Shown: positions 1 to 12,600, counted from the first letter of the stretch. The stretch: 64,000 bases of DNA from Orychophragmus violaceus (GCA_030180135.1 CM058234.1:29050766-29114765), one strand, 5' to 3'. Notes: generated by a model not told the origin, from the letters alone. A program made the numbers and translations.

Positions 1-383
1 TGAGTTCATCATGCTTTCTTGCATATGAATTGATACACTTTGACCTTGTCAAACGTCGACCCTTAACTGGCGACTATAATGGTACTGTTCAGGTATATCA
101 TGAAGTGTGCGTTGAAATAGGTATGAAACAAGATGGGATTTGTCCCTCCTGATTAACGGGAGATAAATATCTCAAGGCCTATCGAAGATTTAATACTGAG
201 AGAATGTGTGGCCGCACTCAAACGAACTGTAGTTCAGTTGTTTGTATTTTTCAGTATAAGATCAGGAGTTCGATAAACACGATGTTGGCTTAATAAGGAT
301 GACACCAATCTTGCCTTATGCCAAATCAAGATATAGAGACAAAAGGATTATAGGAATTGATGATTCCAGTACAAGTGGGAGAT
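1..383 (+). mobile_element. 3' non-coding end of a Ty1-copia element (internal region)
   Basis: This stretch precedes an LTR and has no open frame. It resembles, in reverse complement, the 3' non-coding region of the intact copia element at 20350-21183. Shared blocks include 'aagatgggatttgtccct' and the stretch around 'atcttgccttatgcca'. It ends in the purine-rich tract CAAGTGGGAGAT (372-383), directly before the LTR, as expected of a polypurine tract priming plus-strand synthesis. The rest of the element lies outside the window to the left. Family membership is inferred from similarity seen by eye. Confidence 0.75.
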
Positions 384-1018
384 TGTTGGGATAGTGTCCT
401 GAAATCACACTTGTACTCACTCCTGATGATAGTTGTGTGTCGAGATCAGACATTCGTATAATACTGGGCGGTTGCAATGTTTTGCTAGAAGCCTCTTGTA
501 ATCTGTAAGTTGTAGACTTACTACCAGTATTATATGATCCTATAGGGTCACACACCTAAGCAAACTGGAAGCGTTAAATATGGGCATGATCATTATAGTA
601 ATGATCGTATGGATGTGTATTGGATACACATCAATAATGAGTTTCGGGTAGTGTGTCGATCGACACAGTATGTGTGTCGATCGACACAGGGTCGATTCCG
701 AAACTGAGTTTCGGTTTTATGACTTAAACGAATCTGATTAATTATGGTTTGGTTTAAGTCATTCCAGGTCTTTATATAGTCATATAGTTTCGACCTGGAA
801 CCCTAGCCGTCGAGTTTTTCTCTGACAGAAAAGCAGAAACACCAGAACTCAGAGATCCCAAAGATCCGGCACTAGCATCCCGGTTCCCAGCTTGTGTGCG
901 TGTGTATCTGGTAGAGGCGAAGCATCTGAGTCGCTAGATCTCGTTCACCAATCATTCCCCTGCCAGATCAAGGTAAGAACGAGGTTGGTAAATTCAATAT
1001 AATGAACCCTAGATCCTG
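384..1018 (+). mobile_element. 3' LTR of a Ty1-copia element, right end lost
   Basis: The LTR starts TGTTGGGAT right after the polypurine tract. Much of it matches the LTR at 62195-62872: the block around 'gatactgggcggttgcaatg', the text 'cctatagggtcacacaccta', a TATA-like TTATATAG at 772-779 and the block around 'gatccggcactagcat'. The match fades near 1018, about 60 bases before the expected LTR end, where sequence of an unrelated LTR begins. Two copies of the palindrome GTGTCGATCGACAC lie at 653-666 and 674-687. The LTR is therefore truncated and fused to the next segment. Confidence 0.75.
772..779 (+). promoter_or_regulatory. TATA-like box of the copia LTR
   Basis: TTATATAG lies in the LTR at the same place as TATATAAG in the related LTR at 62562-62569, just after the shared text 'cattccaggtc'. 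Its position fits a Pol II promoter marking the U3/R border. The assignment rests on position and motif only. Confidence 0.45.
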
Positions 1019-2193
1019 TGGCGATCCAACACTTATTTCTATTGACCTTGGCGGTCATGTGTTCTGTGTTAGAATCCCAGTGAGTCTGTGTGTTTACTTT
1101 ATTGCACTAGGAATCTAGGGTGCGTTAGATCCCGCAAGTCTAGGTTTGAAAGCGTTATGGTAGTTCTGACCCGATTAGATCCTCGGTAGTTGCCTGACCG
1201 GTTCACGTGGTGAATCTGGTTATGGTGTGAACCTACTGAGTGAAGCCGGTAGGTGTGTAGTCCGGAGAATATTGGACTGCATGGAAACTTAGGCTATCGT
1301 GGGGGTAGCCAGAGTCGTTGTGTATCGATGGACTGATAACAGTGTCCTAGGTCGTAGGACTTCGTGTTTACGTGTAGGAGTCGTGGGTAGTTTTAGTTAC
1401 CATGGCGGTAGCTAAGTATTCTCGTGGAAGTTACCGAGTTCGCATAGTGGGCCCAATTGTGTTAAGGTTGGTTTTCGCGATAGATAGATCGAGTCCAATC
1501 GAGGACATGTGCCGCACTTACTTCGATTTCCGTAATCTTTCCTTTTGAAAGAGAATGCTTGTGTGTTGTGGGTTTATCATGTCACTGTGGTATGTGATAA
1601 ACTATTTCTTTCTTTATGATTGTTATTTTTGGTTTTGGGCCGGGAATTAGTATTCGTAGGTTAGACTAGAAGCCTTTAGTGGGAATCGACTCGCTAGGTG
1701 ATTCTAGATCATTCATTAGACTCTTTTTGTTGTTTTCAGGTTTAGCAACGACGGACGTGGGAGGTCCTCGGTGTAGTTTCGGGATTTCTTGTGGGCCAGA
1801 GATCTTTGATTCGATATTTGTTTGTTGTATTTCGGTTCGAGTTTTCATGGCGCCTATTATTTCTAATTGTTTGTAATTAGTTTAAATAGGAAAAATTGTT
1901 TGTAAATTACTCAATTACTTAGAAATAAAATTGCTTCCCTGATATTTGGTTTAGTCCGAACCGACACAACTCGTGGAAGTAATACAGGTTGAAAAACTTT
2001 GTATTGTGGAAGCGAGGTACCCGGGGTCCAGGACTGTCTAGTGCGAGTCATTGTCTCAAACCGGACTGTCTTAGGCTTCGCATTGTGACGGACTTTTCTC
2101 GTTTGACTTGCTCGGGTTCAATCGGTCTTTTTCTTGATTGATTGTTGACCGGACAGCTCGACGGTCAGCGGATAACAAGAAAAGAGCATTACA
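1018..2193 (+). mobile_element. Truncated large LTR fragment, opposite orientation to the 2835-13126 element
   Basis: The reverse complement of this stretch matches the beginning of the 3.5-kb LTRs at 2835 and 9609. Shared blocks include the reverse complement of 'gacttgcgggatctaacgca' and of 'cgaggacctcccgcgtccgt'. It ends ...GCATTACA at 2193, matching the LTR end in the opposite sense. About 1.15 kb of a longer LTR survives, more diverged from the two intact copies than they are from each other. It is cut on its left where it meets the copia LTR. With 2835-3990 it forms a large inverted repeat with a spacer of about 640 bases. Confidence 0.7.
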
Positions 2194-2479
2194 GCGGCAC
2201 TCATCATGGGAAAAATCTTCATCGGCGGCTGATGACCTCCATAACATCACTTGGGAATACTAAACGTTAAATATTCTATTTATCGATTCTAGAACTAGTT
2301 TTGGTAAGCCTATTATAAATTCTTTTTATATCAATATTCATCAATGTTCTAAAATACACTAAATGCTATTAGAGTTACTAGCATAGAATGTCTAGCATGT
2401 ACTTATGAGATAACTTATACGATCATAGAATCCATCAACACCACGATCTAACAAACCCTACTTTTCACGTGCAACATAT
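2194..2479. other. Intergenic spacer, no gene seen
   Basis: AT-rich sequence between the LTR fragment and the LINE target-site duplication. I see no open frame, terminal repeat or RNA gene in it. Confidence 0.5.
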
Positions 2480-2491
2480 AATATTAGAATA
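2480..2491. repeat. 12-bp target-site duplication of LINE-1, left copy
   Basis: AATATTAGAATA directly precedes the T-run (the poly-A tail on the minus strand) of the LINE. The identical 12 bases occur at 18267-18278, just beyond the LINE 5' end. Duplications of 7-20 bases are usual for LINE insertion by target-primed reverse transcription. Confidence 0.85.
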
Positions 2492-2566
2492 GTTTTTTTT
2501 TGAATGAATTTTAAATTATATTCAATCGAAAAATAGCTTTACAACATCTTTTGAATGCGAACTGTT

Positions 2567-2829
2567 TTATAGAATCAGCTTATAAACCATAAATGAAAAA
2601 AAAGGTGTATGATCAATTCCTTGGCCTTGAGGCAACCAGTGTTGGAGGCCTCCTTCAAATTTCCCGTCACCTAGAAGGCGAGTAGAACTAAACCGATCTC
2701 TTATTGCCTTGTCGATGATAGCGATCACGCCACTGGTTGTAGTGCTTTGAGCTCCGTGACGTCGATTATTTCTTTCTCTCCAAAATATGTATATCGTGTC
2801 TTGAAAGAGATATCGAAAGATATAAGACT
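2567..2829 (-). pseudogene. C-terminal tail of LINE-1 ORF2, displaced by the LTR insertion
   Basis: On the minus strand this piece reads 'YLFQDTIYIFWRERNNRRHG', the usual end of LINE ORF2 proteins after the zf-RVT region. Joining 13132 to 2834 across the LTR element, with one GGTGG copy removed, keeps the reading frame open ('NKRLSHHQSYIFRYLF'). The frame ends at 2567, and the A-tail follows about 70 bases later. It is separated from the rest of ORF2 by 10.3 kb. Confidence 0.85.
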
Positions 2830-2834
2830 GGTGG
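2830..2834. repeat. 5-bp target-site duplication GGTGG, left copy
   Basis: GGTGG directly precedes the LTR at 2835 and recurs directly after the second LTR at 13127-13131. Five bases is the usual duplication size for LTR retrotransposon integrases. Confidence 0.9.
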
Positions 2835-5484
2835 TGTAACGCCCCTTTCCCATTCTCCGCTGACCGTCGAGCTGACCGGCCAACAATCAAACAAGAACAT
2901 GACCGATTGAACCCGAGCAAGTCGAATAGGAAAAGTTCGCCACAGGACGAAGCCAAAGACGGATCGGGTTGAGACAATAGGCTCGCGCCAACCTATCTCC
3001 GACTCCGTTATCCTCATATCCGTAGCGTAAGCAGTACTACTTGCACTACTTCAACGAGTTTTGTCGGTTCGGACTGATACCTCATATCAGGGAAACAATT
3101 TCATTTTTAGGTAATCAAACGTTGAATACAACGTTTAACGAGTCTTTACAAAAAATCATCAATACAAATACATAAACGATCAAAACACGAAATATCGCAG
3201 CTGCCGAACCGAAATAAAACATCCCAAAACCATCGAATCAAAACCCCGCCACAAGCAATCCCGACACTACACCGAGGACCTCCCGCGTCCGTCGCTGCTA
3301 CACCTGAAAAACACAAAAAGAGTCTAATGAGCGATCTAAGATCACCCAGTGAATCGGCTCCCCACTAAGGCTTCTGATCTATCTATCATCTATAGATTCC
3401 CGCCCGAAACCCCAAAATAACAATCAACAAGCAAATAGCCGATCACGCACTACCACGTCGCGTCGAGCCCACACACAATCAATTGCCAAAAGAAAGAGAA
3501 GGTGATTAAAGGAAATCGGGAGCACTGTGGCACATGTCCCCGATTGAGACTCGATCTATCTACCGCGCACTACCAACTACACCAAAACACACACGATGGG
3601 CCCCTACAAACTTGGTAACTTCCACGGGTTTCCACTGTTACCGATATGGCAACTAACCCACGTGACTCCTAGCCGTCCACACAACGACTAGGACGCCGTT
3701 CTCTGCCCATCGATACGCGGCGACTCCGGTTACCCCCGGCAACCCGAGCTTCCATGCAGTCCGGCCCTAGGACGCGACCCCGTATTCTCCGGACTACACC
3801 CTACAGACGTCACTCCGTAGGTTCGCACCTGCCAGCAATAACTGACCAGGTTATCAACTCCCGAGGATCCAATCGGGATGGAAGTACCAGAACGTAATCA
3901 CACACCTAGACTTGCGGGATCTAACGCACCCTAGAGTCCTGTTGCAGAAATGTAAACACGCAGACTCGCTTGGACTCTAGCAATCAATCACAATCAACAA
4001 CGCAATCAACTCAACCCCGCATCCCGCAAGTCTACTCACACACACACTACCGCTCTGACTCGGCACCGTACCGAGTCAGCACCACAACTTAACCGGTCCC
4101 GTGACCGAGCTAAGTAACAATCAAGGATCGCTCGGCCCAACCCGAGACGATCTAAAGGCCTGCACAGAAAGGTTAACCACAACCACACAACACAACACAA
4201 TCACGCAATCAACAGTCTACTCGGCCCAACACCGAAGTAGACTCACAATCACACACACAAGCCTATTAGGTTTTCTAACGTTTTTTAACCAATTCACGCC
4301 CGCTACCTTGGGTTAGCCGCTTGCTATCCCGTAGACGGTTCACCAATCACAACACTTCTCAATCTTAACCAATCCTAATCATCTTTTAACAACTCCTCGA
4401 TCCGTCGGTTTAGAGCTAGAAGCTTACTAAACTCCCCAACGTCTCATCATTCATTAACTTAATTCATTCAACTCGGGAAACCCCGATACCATTCATACTC
4501 TATACGTTTGTTTAGGTTAACTTCCGTATTTTAACTCGTCTCAATTTCCGTATATAAGTTCATTCAATCTCGTTTTTTACTCATATATATATATATATAT
4601 GCATATACGGCCCTAGTCATGCAATGACTATATGAATGCATCACGCAACAACGCTATCAACCTAGCGGCACACAATCAGGTTTAATCCGTTTTAAGTCTA
4701 ACATGCTTCTTTAACCCTAGCCGATTTACCGTTAATTCAACCAATCAATCAATCAATTCAATTCAACTCACATCAATTCGGGTATGCAATCCTATCACTA
4801 CGGTTTCCCATTTATCGTTCTACATGCAACTACGGTGTTTGAGCCGACTCACAGTGATTTGACGGAACGAACGGCACAGATGCAGATACGGATTCTCGAG
4901 ACCCGAACTAAACCCGAACCTCCCAAACACACAAACACGAACCCCGAAACGTCACGAACACCCGCACACGAACCACACACATAAACCGGCCGAAGTCAAC
5001 GCGTTGACCGGCGTTGACCGCGGCGTTGACCGGGCGTTGACCGAGGCTGACCGTTGACCCAACTGAACCGGTTGACCACTCCTCTGAACCGGTTGACCAA
5101 TTGAACCAAAAACCAATTGACCGGTTTAGGTAAACCGGGTCAAAGTCAAAATGTTGACCGAGAGTTGACCGGTTAACCTAAACCGATCTAAACCCAACCA
5201 AACCAGCTTCTCTCTCCTATGGATCTCTCTCTCTTCTTTCTCTCTCTTCTGTCTCTCTCTCTCTTCTTTCTCTCTCTTCTTTCACTCTCCTCCGATTCTC
5301 TCTCTTTCATCCGGTTCTCCTCCATGTCTCTCTCTCTCTCTTCTTCTCCAATCTTCATCTTCTCTCTCTCCTTCACGCCTCCTTCTCTCTCTCTTCTTCA
5401 TCTTCACGCCTCTCTCTCTCTCCTTTTTCTTCTTCCTCCTCCTCCTTCTTCTTCTTCTCCTCCATCTTCCGGCTTCTTCTTCTT

Positions 5485-5515
<31 letters not shown>

Positions 5516-6346
5516 TTCTCCTCCTCCTCTCACGACTTTCTCCTTCTCTTCTCTCTTTCTTTTTGTTGTTGGTGTGAGTAAAATGAGAGGGTGAAACCCC
5601 CTTTTTATAGCAAAATGAGATTCATGATTTGTTGACACATGTATGGACACTTGTCTCTTCCTTATTCTAGCTGATGCCACACATTTACACATGGCTCCTC
5701 CTCTCCTCCTAGCCATCCACGACACCATGCCCAAGAATCAGCCAAGTTCCATGTATACTTGGGGAGCAAGTCTCTTTGTTTTATAGACTAAACACATTCA
5801 ATGTATCAAACCCATGCTTTGAATCCAATACGAAGAGGTGGCGCCTAAGATCAGAAGACACTTGTCTCATGGAGATTCAATCTTTCCAAAACCATTGCAT
5901 CAAACAGTTTCTAGAAGCTTCTTATTCCCCATTCTTCCAATGCCTCGGTTTGGTCGTTTTCTTGATAATTGTTTTAGAAAATACCAGAAGATTCTTATAA
6001 ATCCTCAAACTCCCAAAACCGATTCCCCTTGCTTTTAGATGAATTTAGCAATTTGAATCATCCCATTTGGAGTTTCCTAGCTCCGGTTATGAATTTCCGA
6101 AGTTTTCCCGGTTTTGCTCGGTTTTCACCCAACACTCCGAAAAATGTATTTCTGCTCCGTTTCCTCGAATTCTGGTCTTGTAAATGTTCTTTATGATTTA
6201 AATAGAGAACATTTGTCCTGTCTCGTCTTTCGTCTCGAACTTTGGCGAAATTACTATTTTGCCCCTGGGTTTGGCAAAATTGCAATTTTGCCCCTGTTGA
6301 CTTTTCTTCTGCCCGTTGACCATATTTTGTGATACGGGGTATCACA
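2835..6346 (-). repeat. 3' LTR (3512 bp) of the LARD-like element
   Basis: It matches 9609-13126 over its full length apart from scattered substitutions and length changes in microsatellites. Ends are TGTAACGCCCC and GGGGTATCACA on the plus strand. Inside are an (AT)n run near 4585-4600, GTTGACCG-type short repeats at about 5000-5180, and a long CT/CTT-rich tract at about 5210-5520 that creates spurious serine/leucine and arginine/glutamate frames. It is the 3' LTR because the polypurine tract abuts it at 6347. Confidence 0.9.
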
Positions 6347-6358
6347 TTATTCCCCGCT
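6347..6358 (-). other. Polypurine tract of the LARD-like element
   Basis: The minus strand reads AGCGGGGAATAA directly before the 3' LTR. Position and purine content fit a plus-strand primer. Confidence 0.6.
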
Positions 6359-7812
6359 TACAGGAATTCGGTCCCCGAATTCTCCGTCACTACCAGACTT
6401 TGAATCGGTTCCAACTCCTGTAAGTTGCTCCGTCACTCACTTTCAACGCTTCCTTACTCGTACACTGCTGCATCTTACTGATACCTGACATTCCGACGAC
6501 CCTTCCGTCTCATACCCTTCTATCCCACTGATCCCATCAACCGTTTCCCTCTCGCTTCCCGTCTTGCATTTCGTACTGTGCTTCACGCTCAACTGTCTTT
6601 CTCCGTCCATCTGTCTCGACCTCGACCTTGTTCCCGCTGGTTTCTTTCCTTTGATTCGCATGCTGACTTCCCCACTTTGCTTCGTCTCTCATATCTTTCA
6701 TGATACTGACCTGTCTCCCTGAGACACTCTTCAAGAATCTAACTTCCAAATTCCTCGTACTGACAACTTCACTTCGCTCTGGTTCCATACAGCCATTCCT
6801 ACACCACACTGACCGCTTCGCTTGTCCGCTGCTCGGTACTAACACTTCCCACTAACACCCCACACTGACCGTTTCGCTTCCCGGGTCAACTTGTTTCACG
6901 GCCTCCTTTCCAGCCCATCTCGCTTTCGGGTTCGGGTTCGGTCTCGCATTCGTATCGCATCGTCCATTCCGTCCTGCATTCAACACAACAATTTTCACTG
7001 GAGCGGTGAATTCAAACCAATCCAATTCCCGATATCACTTCCTCATAGAAATATAGTTAGTTAATCATGTACCCGATGGTCACCCATGATTAAGTAACGA
7101 TACACTATAATTCCGCTCCCTCGCGAATCGACAGTCGATTCCAACCATTCTCAAGTTAGCTCAACACCTTAAACGAAAAGGTTTTAACACTTCTATTCGC
7201 AACAACTAACGGTTGCGATAAAATTTAAGCTACTCAACCAATAGCTTACCACCACCACTCACACTCCGCACATGCTAAGCATGCCATAACACTAGCACTC
7301 TCACAGTGCTACACCACAACGAAAGACAACCCTAACTATCCAATGCACCACACAAGCATTAGGTAAAACACACAAGCAATTAAATGCAAAACAACCAATT
7401 ACCACACGCAATCAAGCAATCATCAGATCGCTCCGGATATGTCGTCAGTCTGGGTTTAGGTTATGATGAACGGTCATCAGTTCCTCTCATCATCAGACTT
7501 CACATGGTAATTGGTTTGCATCACAAAACCATCACACGCATGCAAACAATTACTACGAAAGTCATAATGATAAGTGAACAATCTGCAGCACACACATACA
7601 CCAAAACAACAACATACACATGTTTCGAGGTTTATAGAAATACATAGAGAAACAGAATTACAACCATACGATGTCCGTCATCAACAACCCAACCCACAAA
7701 CTGCACCGCCATATCCTGGAGATGTTCCCAACAACATACGAAAATCCGTTGATCTGGATACACACAAAAACATAGTTAGAGCCCATACTCACCCGGCCTA
7801 ACTACTCAAACC
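6359..7812 (-). other. Non-coding internal region of the LARD-like element
   Basis: This 1.45 kb between the zinc-knuckle remnants and the 3' LTR shows no long frame and no reverse transcriptase, integrase or protease motif in either strand. It belongs to the element because it lies between the LTRs. It may be decayed pol sequence or the conserved non-coding body of a non-autonomous family. Confidence 0.6.
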
Positions 7813-8592
7813 CTAACAGTCCCAGCACGACCGAAATGCCATACACAAACGGCATCGCGGCTCGCGCTGGTAACCACTGGCAGGCGCGCCGGGAGGGTGT
7901 GGTGGGTGTGTCTCTCTGGTCGGTGGTCCGACCTGCTGCGGCTCTGCTATCGGACACAACTGCGCGACGTGGCCCCTATGACCACAAACCTGACAAACCG
8001 GAACGGGCGCTGGGCGTGGACCACGGAAGCACTCTGACGCCTGGTGGTCTGTCGCCCCACACAACTAACAAGAGGAAGCTGACCCCGAAGAAGGCTCCTG
8101 GAAACAATCTGCTGCTCTATGCCCCTGACCTCCACATATTTGGCACCTGACAGGAGCTGAACGGGACCGACGAGAAGTGGACCGACGGGAACAAGTGGAT
8201 GTTATGTGTCCCTCGTCTCCACATCTCCTGCATGACCTCGAAAATCTCGGTGGCTACACCAACGGTGGCTGCGCTACAGGTAACTGCGCGGCTGGCTGCT
8301 GAAGAACTGGCTGCCGAATGAGCTCAGCGTCTCTACGACTCGGTCCTGGTCGGCACTCCTCCGGCAATGGGGCACGATGCGGCTCTCCGTCTGACATACG
8401 CGGTCCGGGCCCTACGACTGGACAAGTCGGTGCAAGATGACCGTCCATGCCACACACCTGGCAATAGAAGGGGCTCGGTACCGGCTGGCGCGTCTCACGG
8501 TAGCGCGGATCAACTGGTCGTGGACACCAGTACAGATGAAAACCATGGACTCCGCAGGCGCTACAAGTCTGGTACACGGGCATCTGAGGCAC
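7813..8592 (-). pseudogene. Zinc-knuckle remnants downstream of the gag-like frame
   Basis: In two minus-strand frames lie CCHC boxes: CQVCGMDGHLAPTC and the atypical CSACGVHGFHLYWC (8254-8592), then CGATDHQASEC and CQVCGHRGHVAQLC (7813-8064). C-x2-C-x4-H-x4-C boxes are typical of retrotransposon nucleocapsid domains. Their repetition and the frame changes suggest one multi-knuckle gag C-terminus broken by indels. No pol domain follows. Confidence 0.6.
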
Positions 8593-8676
8593 GGACTCTG
8601 GCGTGTCTGCTAGCAGTATCTCCGGCGGTACATCTGGCTCGATCGGTGGTGCCTCTGGAGATGTGACTGACTCGAA

Positions 8677-9339
8677 CTACGTGCCCGACCCCGACGTCGA
8701 CATCGGCGCTACTCCTGCGGCCGAATCCCTATCTGAGCGTGGCTCGGCATCATCGAGTGAGGGATCTCCTGACCTCTGCGGCGCTCCTGGCTGGTGATGC
8801 GGCCCAACCTGCTGCTCCAAAACGTCTGATAGTATCGCCACCTGCTCGTCCATCCGCTGCGCCCACTGCGCATGCTGCTCCGGGTCCAATGGCTCCATGT
8901 CTAGGTCCATGTCAAAGGCTGGGTGTACCTGGTCCTCCTGATAATCCCCTCCATCAAAAGGAATGAAGTCCGACTCGTGCAGACTGAAGGGTAATGGCAC
9001 ATCATGTGCCTCAAGCTGCATCCCCGCTGGCACTATAGGTGCCTCCAACTGTGGTGGAAATGACGGCAGCCCGTAATCCACGAACCCCAAATACCCTGTC
9101 ACTCCCACAGTCGGATCTGCGGTACCTGCATCGTCCTGGAGAGAAGGCGGTAACGGGTCGGGTAATGGCCTCCAATCCACAGCGGCTGCTCTCGCTCCCT
9201 GATGCACACGGGGAACAACTGGCGGCTGATTTGACACGCGCGAACCCTGCGACTGACCCTGCGGTCCCATCCTCAGACCTGCCTGATGCTGGTCTACCAA
9301 CTCCTGGTACTCTGCTCGAGTCATCCGTCTCTCACCCAT
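8677..9339 (-). CDS. Gag-like protein of the LARD-like element
   Basis: The open frame extends upstream without a start to 9660, but the plausible start is ATG at 9339 ('MGERRMTRAEYQELVDQHQ'), about 250 bases after the primer-binding site. It encodes about 220 residues, rich in proline, glutamine and acidic residues, with an acidic segment 'DMDLDMEPLDPEQHAQWAQR' and no clear membrane segment. I do not recognise a capsid domain, so 'gag' rests on position and on zinc knuckles encoded just downstream in other frames. The local G+C content is clearly higher than in flanking DNA. It may be an intact first exon or a truncated gag. Confidence 0.5.
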   Translation of the reverse strand: MGERRMTRAEYQELVDQHQAGLRMGPQGQSQGSRVSNQPPVVPRVHQGARAAAVDWRPLPDPLPPSLQDDAGTADPTVGVTGYLGFVDYGLPSFPPQLEAPIVPAGMQLEAHDVPLPFSLHESDFIPFDGGDYQEDQVHPAFDMDLDMEPLDPEQHAQWAQRMDEQVAILSDVLEQQVGPHHQPGAPQRSGDPSLDDAEPRSDRDSAAGVAPMSTSGSGT

Positions 9340-9590
9340 ACTGCTCGCGGTAACCTCACACACCCACTGCACGAACCCACACACACTCCGTCCAGGGACG
9401 CTCTGCTGCTGTCTGCAATCACAAACCACAAATAAAATTAGTACGCATACAAATTTTCTACCCCATCCCAACCCCGGATTTACGGACGCGGCTCGGTTTC
9501 CTAATGGATGCTTGGGTATGACACAATTTGACTCGATAAAACCACGGAAAACACCCAAAAATGAATAGTTTCGAAACCCATGCAGACCAT

Positions 9591-9602
9591 GCTCTGATAC
9601 CA
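9591..9602 (-). other. Primer-binding site (tRNA-iMet type) of the LARD-like element
   Basis: On the minus strand the bases read TGGTATCAGAGC, the usual complement to the 3' end of plant initiator methionine tRNA. It lies six bases downstream of the 5' LTR and fixes the element's orientation. Confidence 0.9.
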
Positions 9603-9608
9603 CCTTTC

Positions 9609-12600
9609 TGTAACGCCCCTTTCCCATTCTCTGCTGACCGTCGAGCTGACCGGCCAACAATCAAACAAGAACATGACCGATCGAACCCGAGCAAGTCGAA
9701 TAGGAAAAGTTCGCCACAGGACGAAGCCAAAGACGGATCGGGTTGAGACAATAGGCTCGCGCCAACCTATCTCCGACTCCGCTATCCTCATATCTGTAGC
9801 GCAAGCAGTACTACTTGCACTACTTCAACGAGTTATGTCGGTTCGAACTGATACCTCATATCAGGGAAACAATTTCATTTTTAGGTAATCAAACGTTGAA
9901 TACAACGTTTAACGAGTTTTTACAAAAAATCATCAATACAAATACATAAACGATCAAAACACGAAATATCGCAGCTGCCGAACCGAAATAAAACATCCCA
10001 AAACCATCGAATCAAAACCCCGCCACAAGCAATCCCGACACTACACCGAGGACCTCCCGCGTCCGTCGCTGCTACACCTGAAAAACACAAAAAGAGTCTA
10101 ATGAGCGATCTAAGATCACCCAGTGAATCGGCTCCCCACTAAGGCTTCTGATCTATCTATCATCTATAGATTCCCGCCCGAAACCCCAAAATAACAATCA
10201 ACAAGCAAATAGCCGATCACGCACTACCACGTCGCGTCGAGCCCACACACAATCAATTGCCAAAAGAAAGAGAAGGTGATTAAAGGAAATCGGGAGCACT
10301 GCGGCACATGTCCCTGATTGAGACTCGATTTATCTACCGCGCACTACCAACTACACCAAAACACACACGCTGGGCCCCTACGAACTTGGTAACTTCCACG
10401 GGTTTCCACTGTTACCGATATGGCAACTAACCCACGTGACTCCTAGCCGTCCACACAACGACTAGGACGCCGTTCTCTGCCCATCGATACGCGGCGACTC
10501 CGGTTACCCCCGGCAACCCGAGCTTCCATGCAGTCCGGCCCTAGGACGCGACCCCGTATTCTCCGGACTACACCCTACAGACGTCACTCCGTAGGTTCGC
10601 ACCTGCCAGCAATAACTGACCAGGTTATCAACTCCCGAGGATCCAATCGGGATGGAAGTACCAGAACGTAATCACACACCTAGACTTGCGGGATCTAACG
10701 CACCCTAGAGTCCTGTTGCAGAAATGTAAACACGCAGACTCGCTTGGACTCTAGCAATCAATCACAATCAACAACGCAATCAACTCAACCCCGCATCCCG
10801 CAAGTCTACTCACACACACACTACCGCTCTGACTCGGCACCGTACCGAGTCAGCACAACAACTTAACCGGTCCCGTGACCGAGCTAAGTAACAATCAAGG
10901 ATCGCTCGGCCCAACCTGAGACGATCTAAAGGCCTGCACAGAAAGGTTAACCACAACCACACAACACAACACAATCACGCAATCAACAGTCTACTCGGCC
11001 CAACACCGAAGTAGACTCACAATCACACACACAAGCCTATTAGGTTTTCTAACGTTTTTTAACCAATTCACGCCCGCTACCTTGGGTTAGCCGCTTGATA
11101 TCCCGTAGACGGTTCACCAATCACAACACTTCTCAATCTTAACCAATCCTAATCATCTTTTAACAACTCCTCGATCCGTCGGTTTAGAGCTAGAAGCTTA
11201 CTAAACTCCCCGACGTCTCATCATTCATTAACTTAATTCATTCAACTCGGGAAACCCCGATACCATTCATACTCTATACGTTTGTTCAGGTTAACTTCCG
11301 TATTTTAACTCGTCTCAATTTCCGTATATAAGTTCATTCAATTTCGTTTTTTACTCATATATATATATATATATGCATATACGGCCCTAGTCATGCAATG
11401 ACTATATGAATGCATCACGCAACAACGCTATCAACCTAGCGCCACACAATCAGGTTTAATCCGTTTTAAGTCTAACATGCTTCTTTAACCCTAGCCGGTT
11501 TACCGTTAATTCAACCAATCAATCAATCAATTCAATTCAACTCAATTCAATTCGGGTATGCAATCCTATCACTACGGTTTCCCATTTATCGTTCTACATG
11601 CAACTACGGTGTTTGAGCCGACTCACAGTGATTTGACGGAACGAACGGCACAGATGCAGATACGGATTCCCGAGACCCGAACTAAACCCGAACCTCCCGA
11701 ACACACGAACACGAACCCCGAAACGTCACGAACACCCGCACACGAACCACACACATAAACCGGCCGGAGTCAACGCGTTAATCGGCATTGACCGCGGCGT
11801 TGACCGGCCGATGACCGGCGTTGACCGAGGCTGACCGTTGACCGTTGACCGTTGACCCAACTTAACCGGTTGACCACTCCTCTGAACCGGTTGACCAATT
11901 GAACCAAAAACCAATTGACCGGTTTAGGTAAACCGGGTCAAAGTCAAAATGTTGACCGAGAGTTGACCGGTTAACCTAAACCGATCTAAACCCAACCAAA
12001 CCAGCTTCTCTCTCCTATGGATCTCTCTCTTCTTTCTCTCTCTTCTGTCTCTCTCTTCTTTCTCTCTCTTCTTTCTCTCTCCTCCGATTCTCTCTCTTTC
12101 ATCTGGTTCTCCTCCATGTCTCTCTCTCTCTCTTCTTCCCCAATCTTCATCTTCTCTCTCTCCTTCACGCCTCCTTCTCTCTCTCTTCTTCATCTTCACG
12201 CCTCTCTCTCTCCTTTTTCTTCTTCCTCCTCCTCCTTCTTCTTCTTCTCCTCCTTCTTCCGTCTTCTTCTTCTTCTTCTTCTTCTTCTTCTTCTTCTCCT
12301 CCTCCTCTCACGCCTTTCTCCTTCTCTTCTCTCTTTCTTTTTGTTGTTGGTGTGAGTAAAATGAGAGGGTGAAACCCCCTTTTTATAGCAAAATGAGATT
12401 CATGATTTGTTGACACATGTTTGGACACATGTCTCTTCCTTCTTCTAGCTGATGCCACACATTGACACATGGCTCCTCCTCTCCTCCTAGCCATCCACGA
12501 CACCATGCCCAAGAATCAGCCAAGTTCCATGTATACTTGGGGAGCAAGTCTCTTTTTTTTTATAGATTAAACACATTCAATGTATCAAACCCATGCTTTG

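Noticed and set aside
2766..3017. Frames running across the LINE/LTR border (also 9458-9791)
   Set aside because: They cross an LTR boundary by chance; the real LINE frame stops at the insertion and resumes beyond 13127.
5188..5581. Serine/leucine-rich and Arg/Glu-rich frames
   Set aside because: Products of the CT/CTT-rich tract within the LTR; the same frames appear with different lengths in the partner LTR at 11924-12355.
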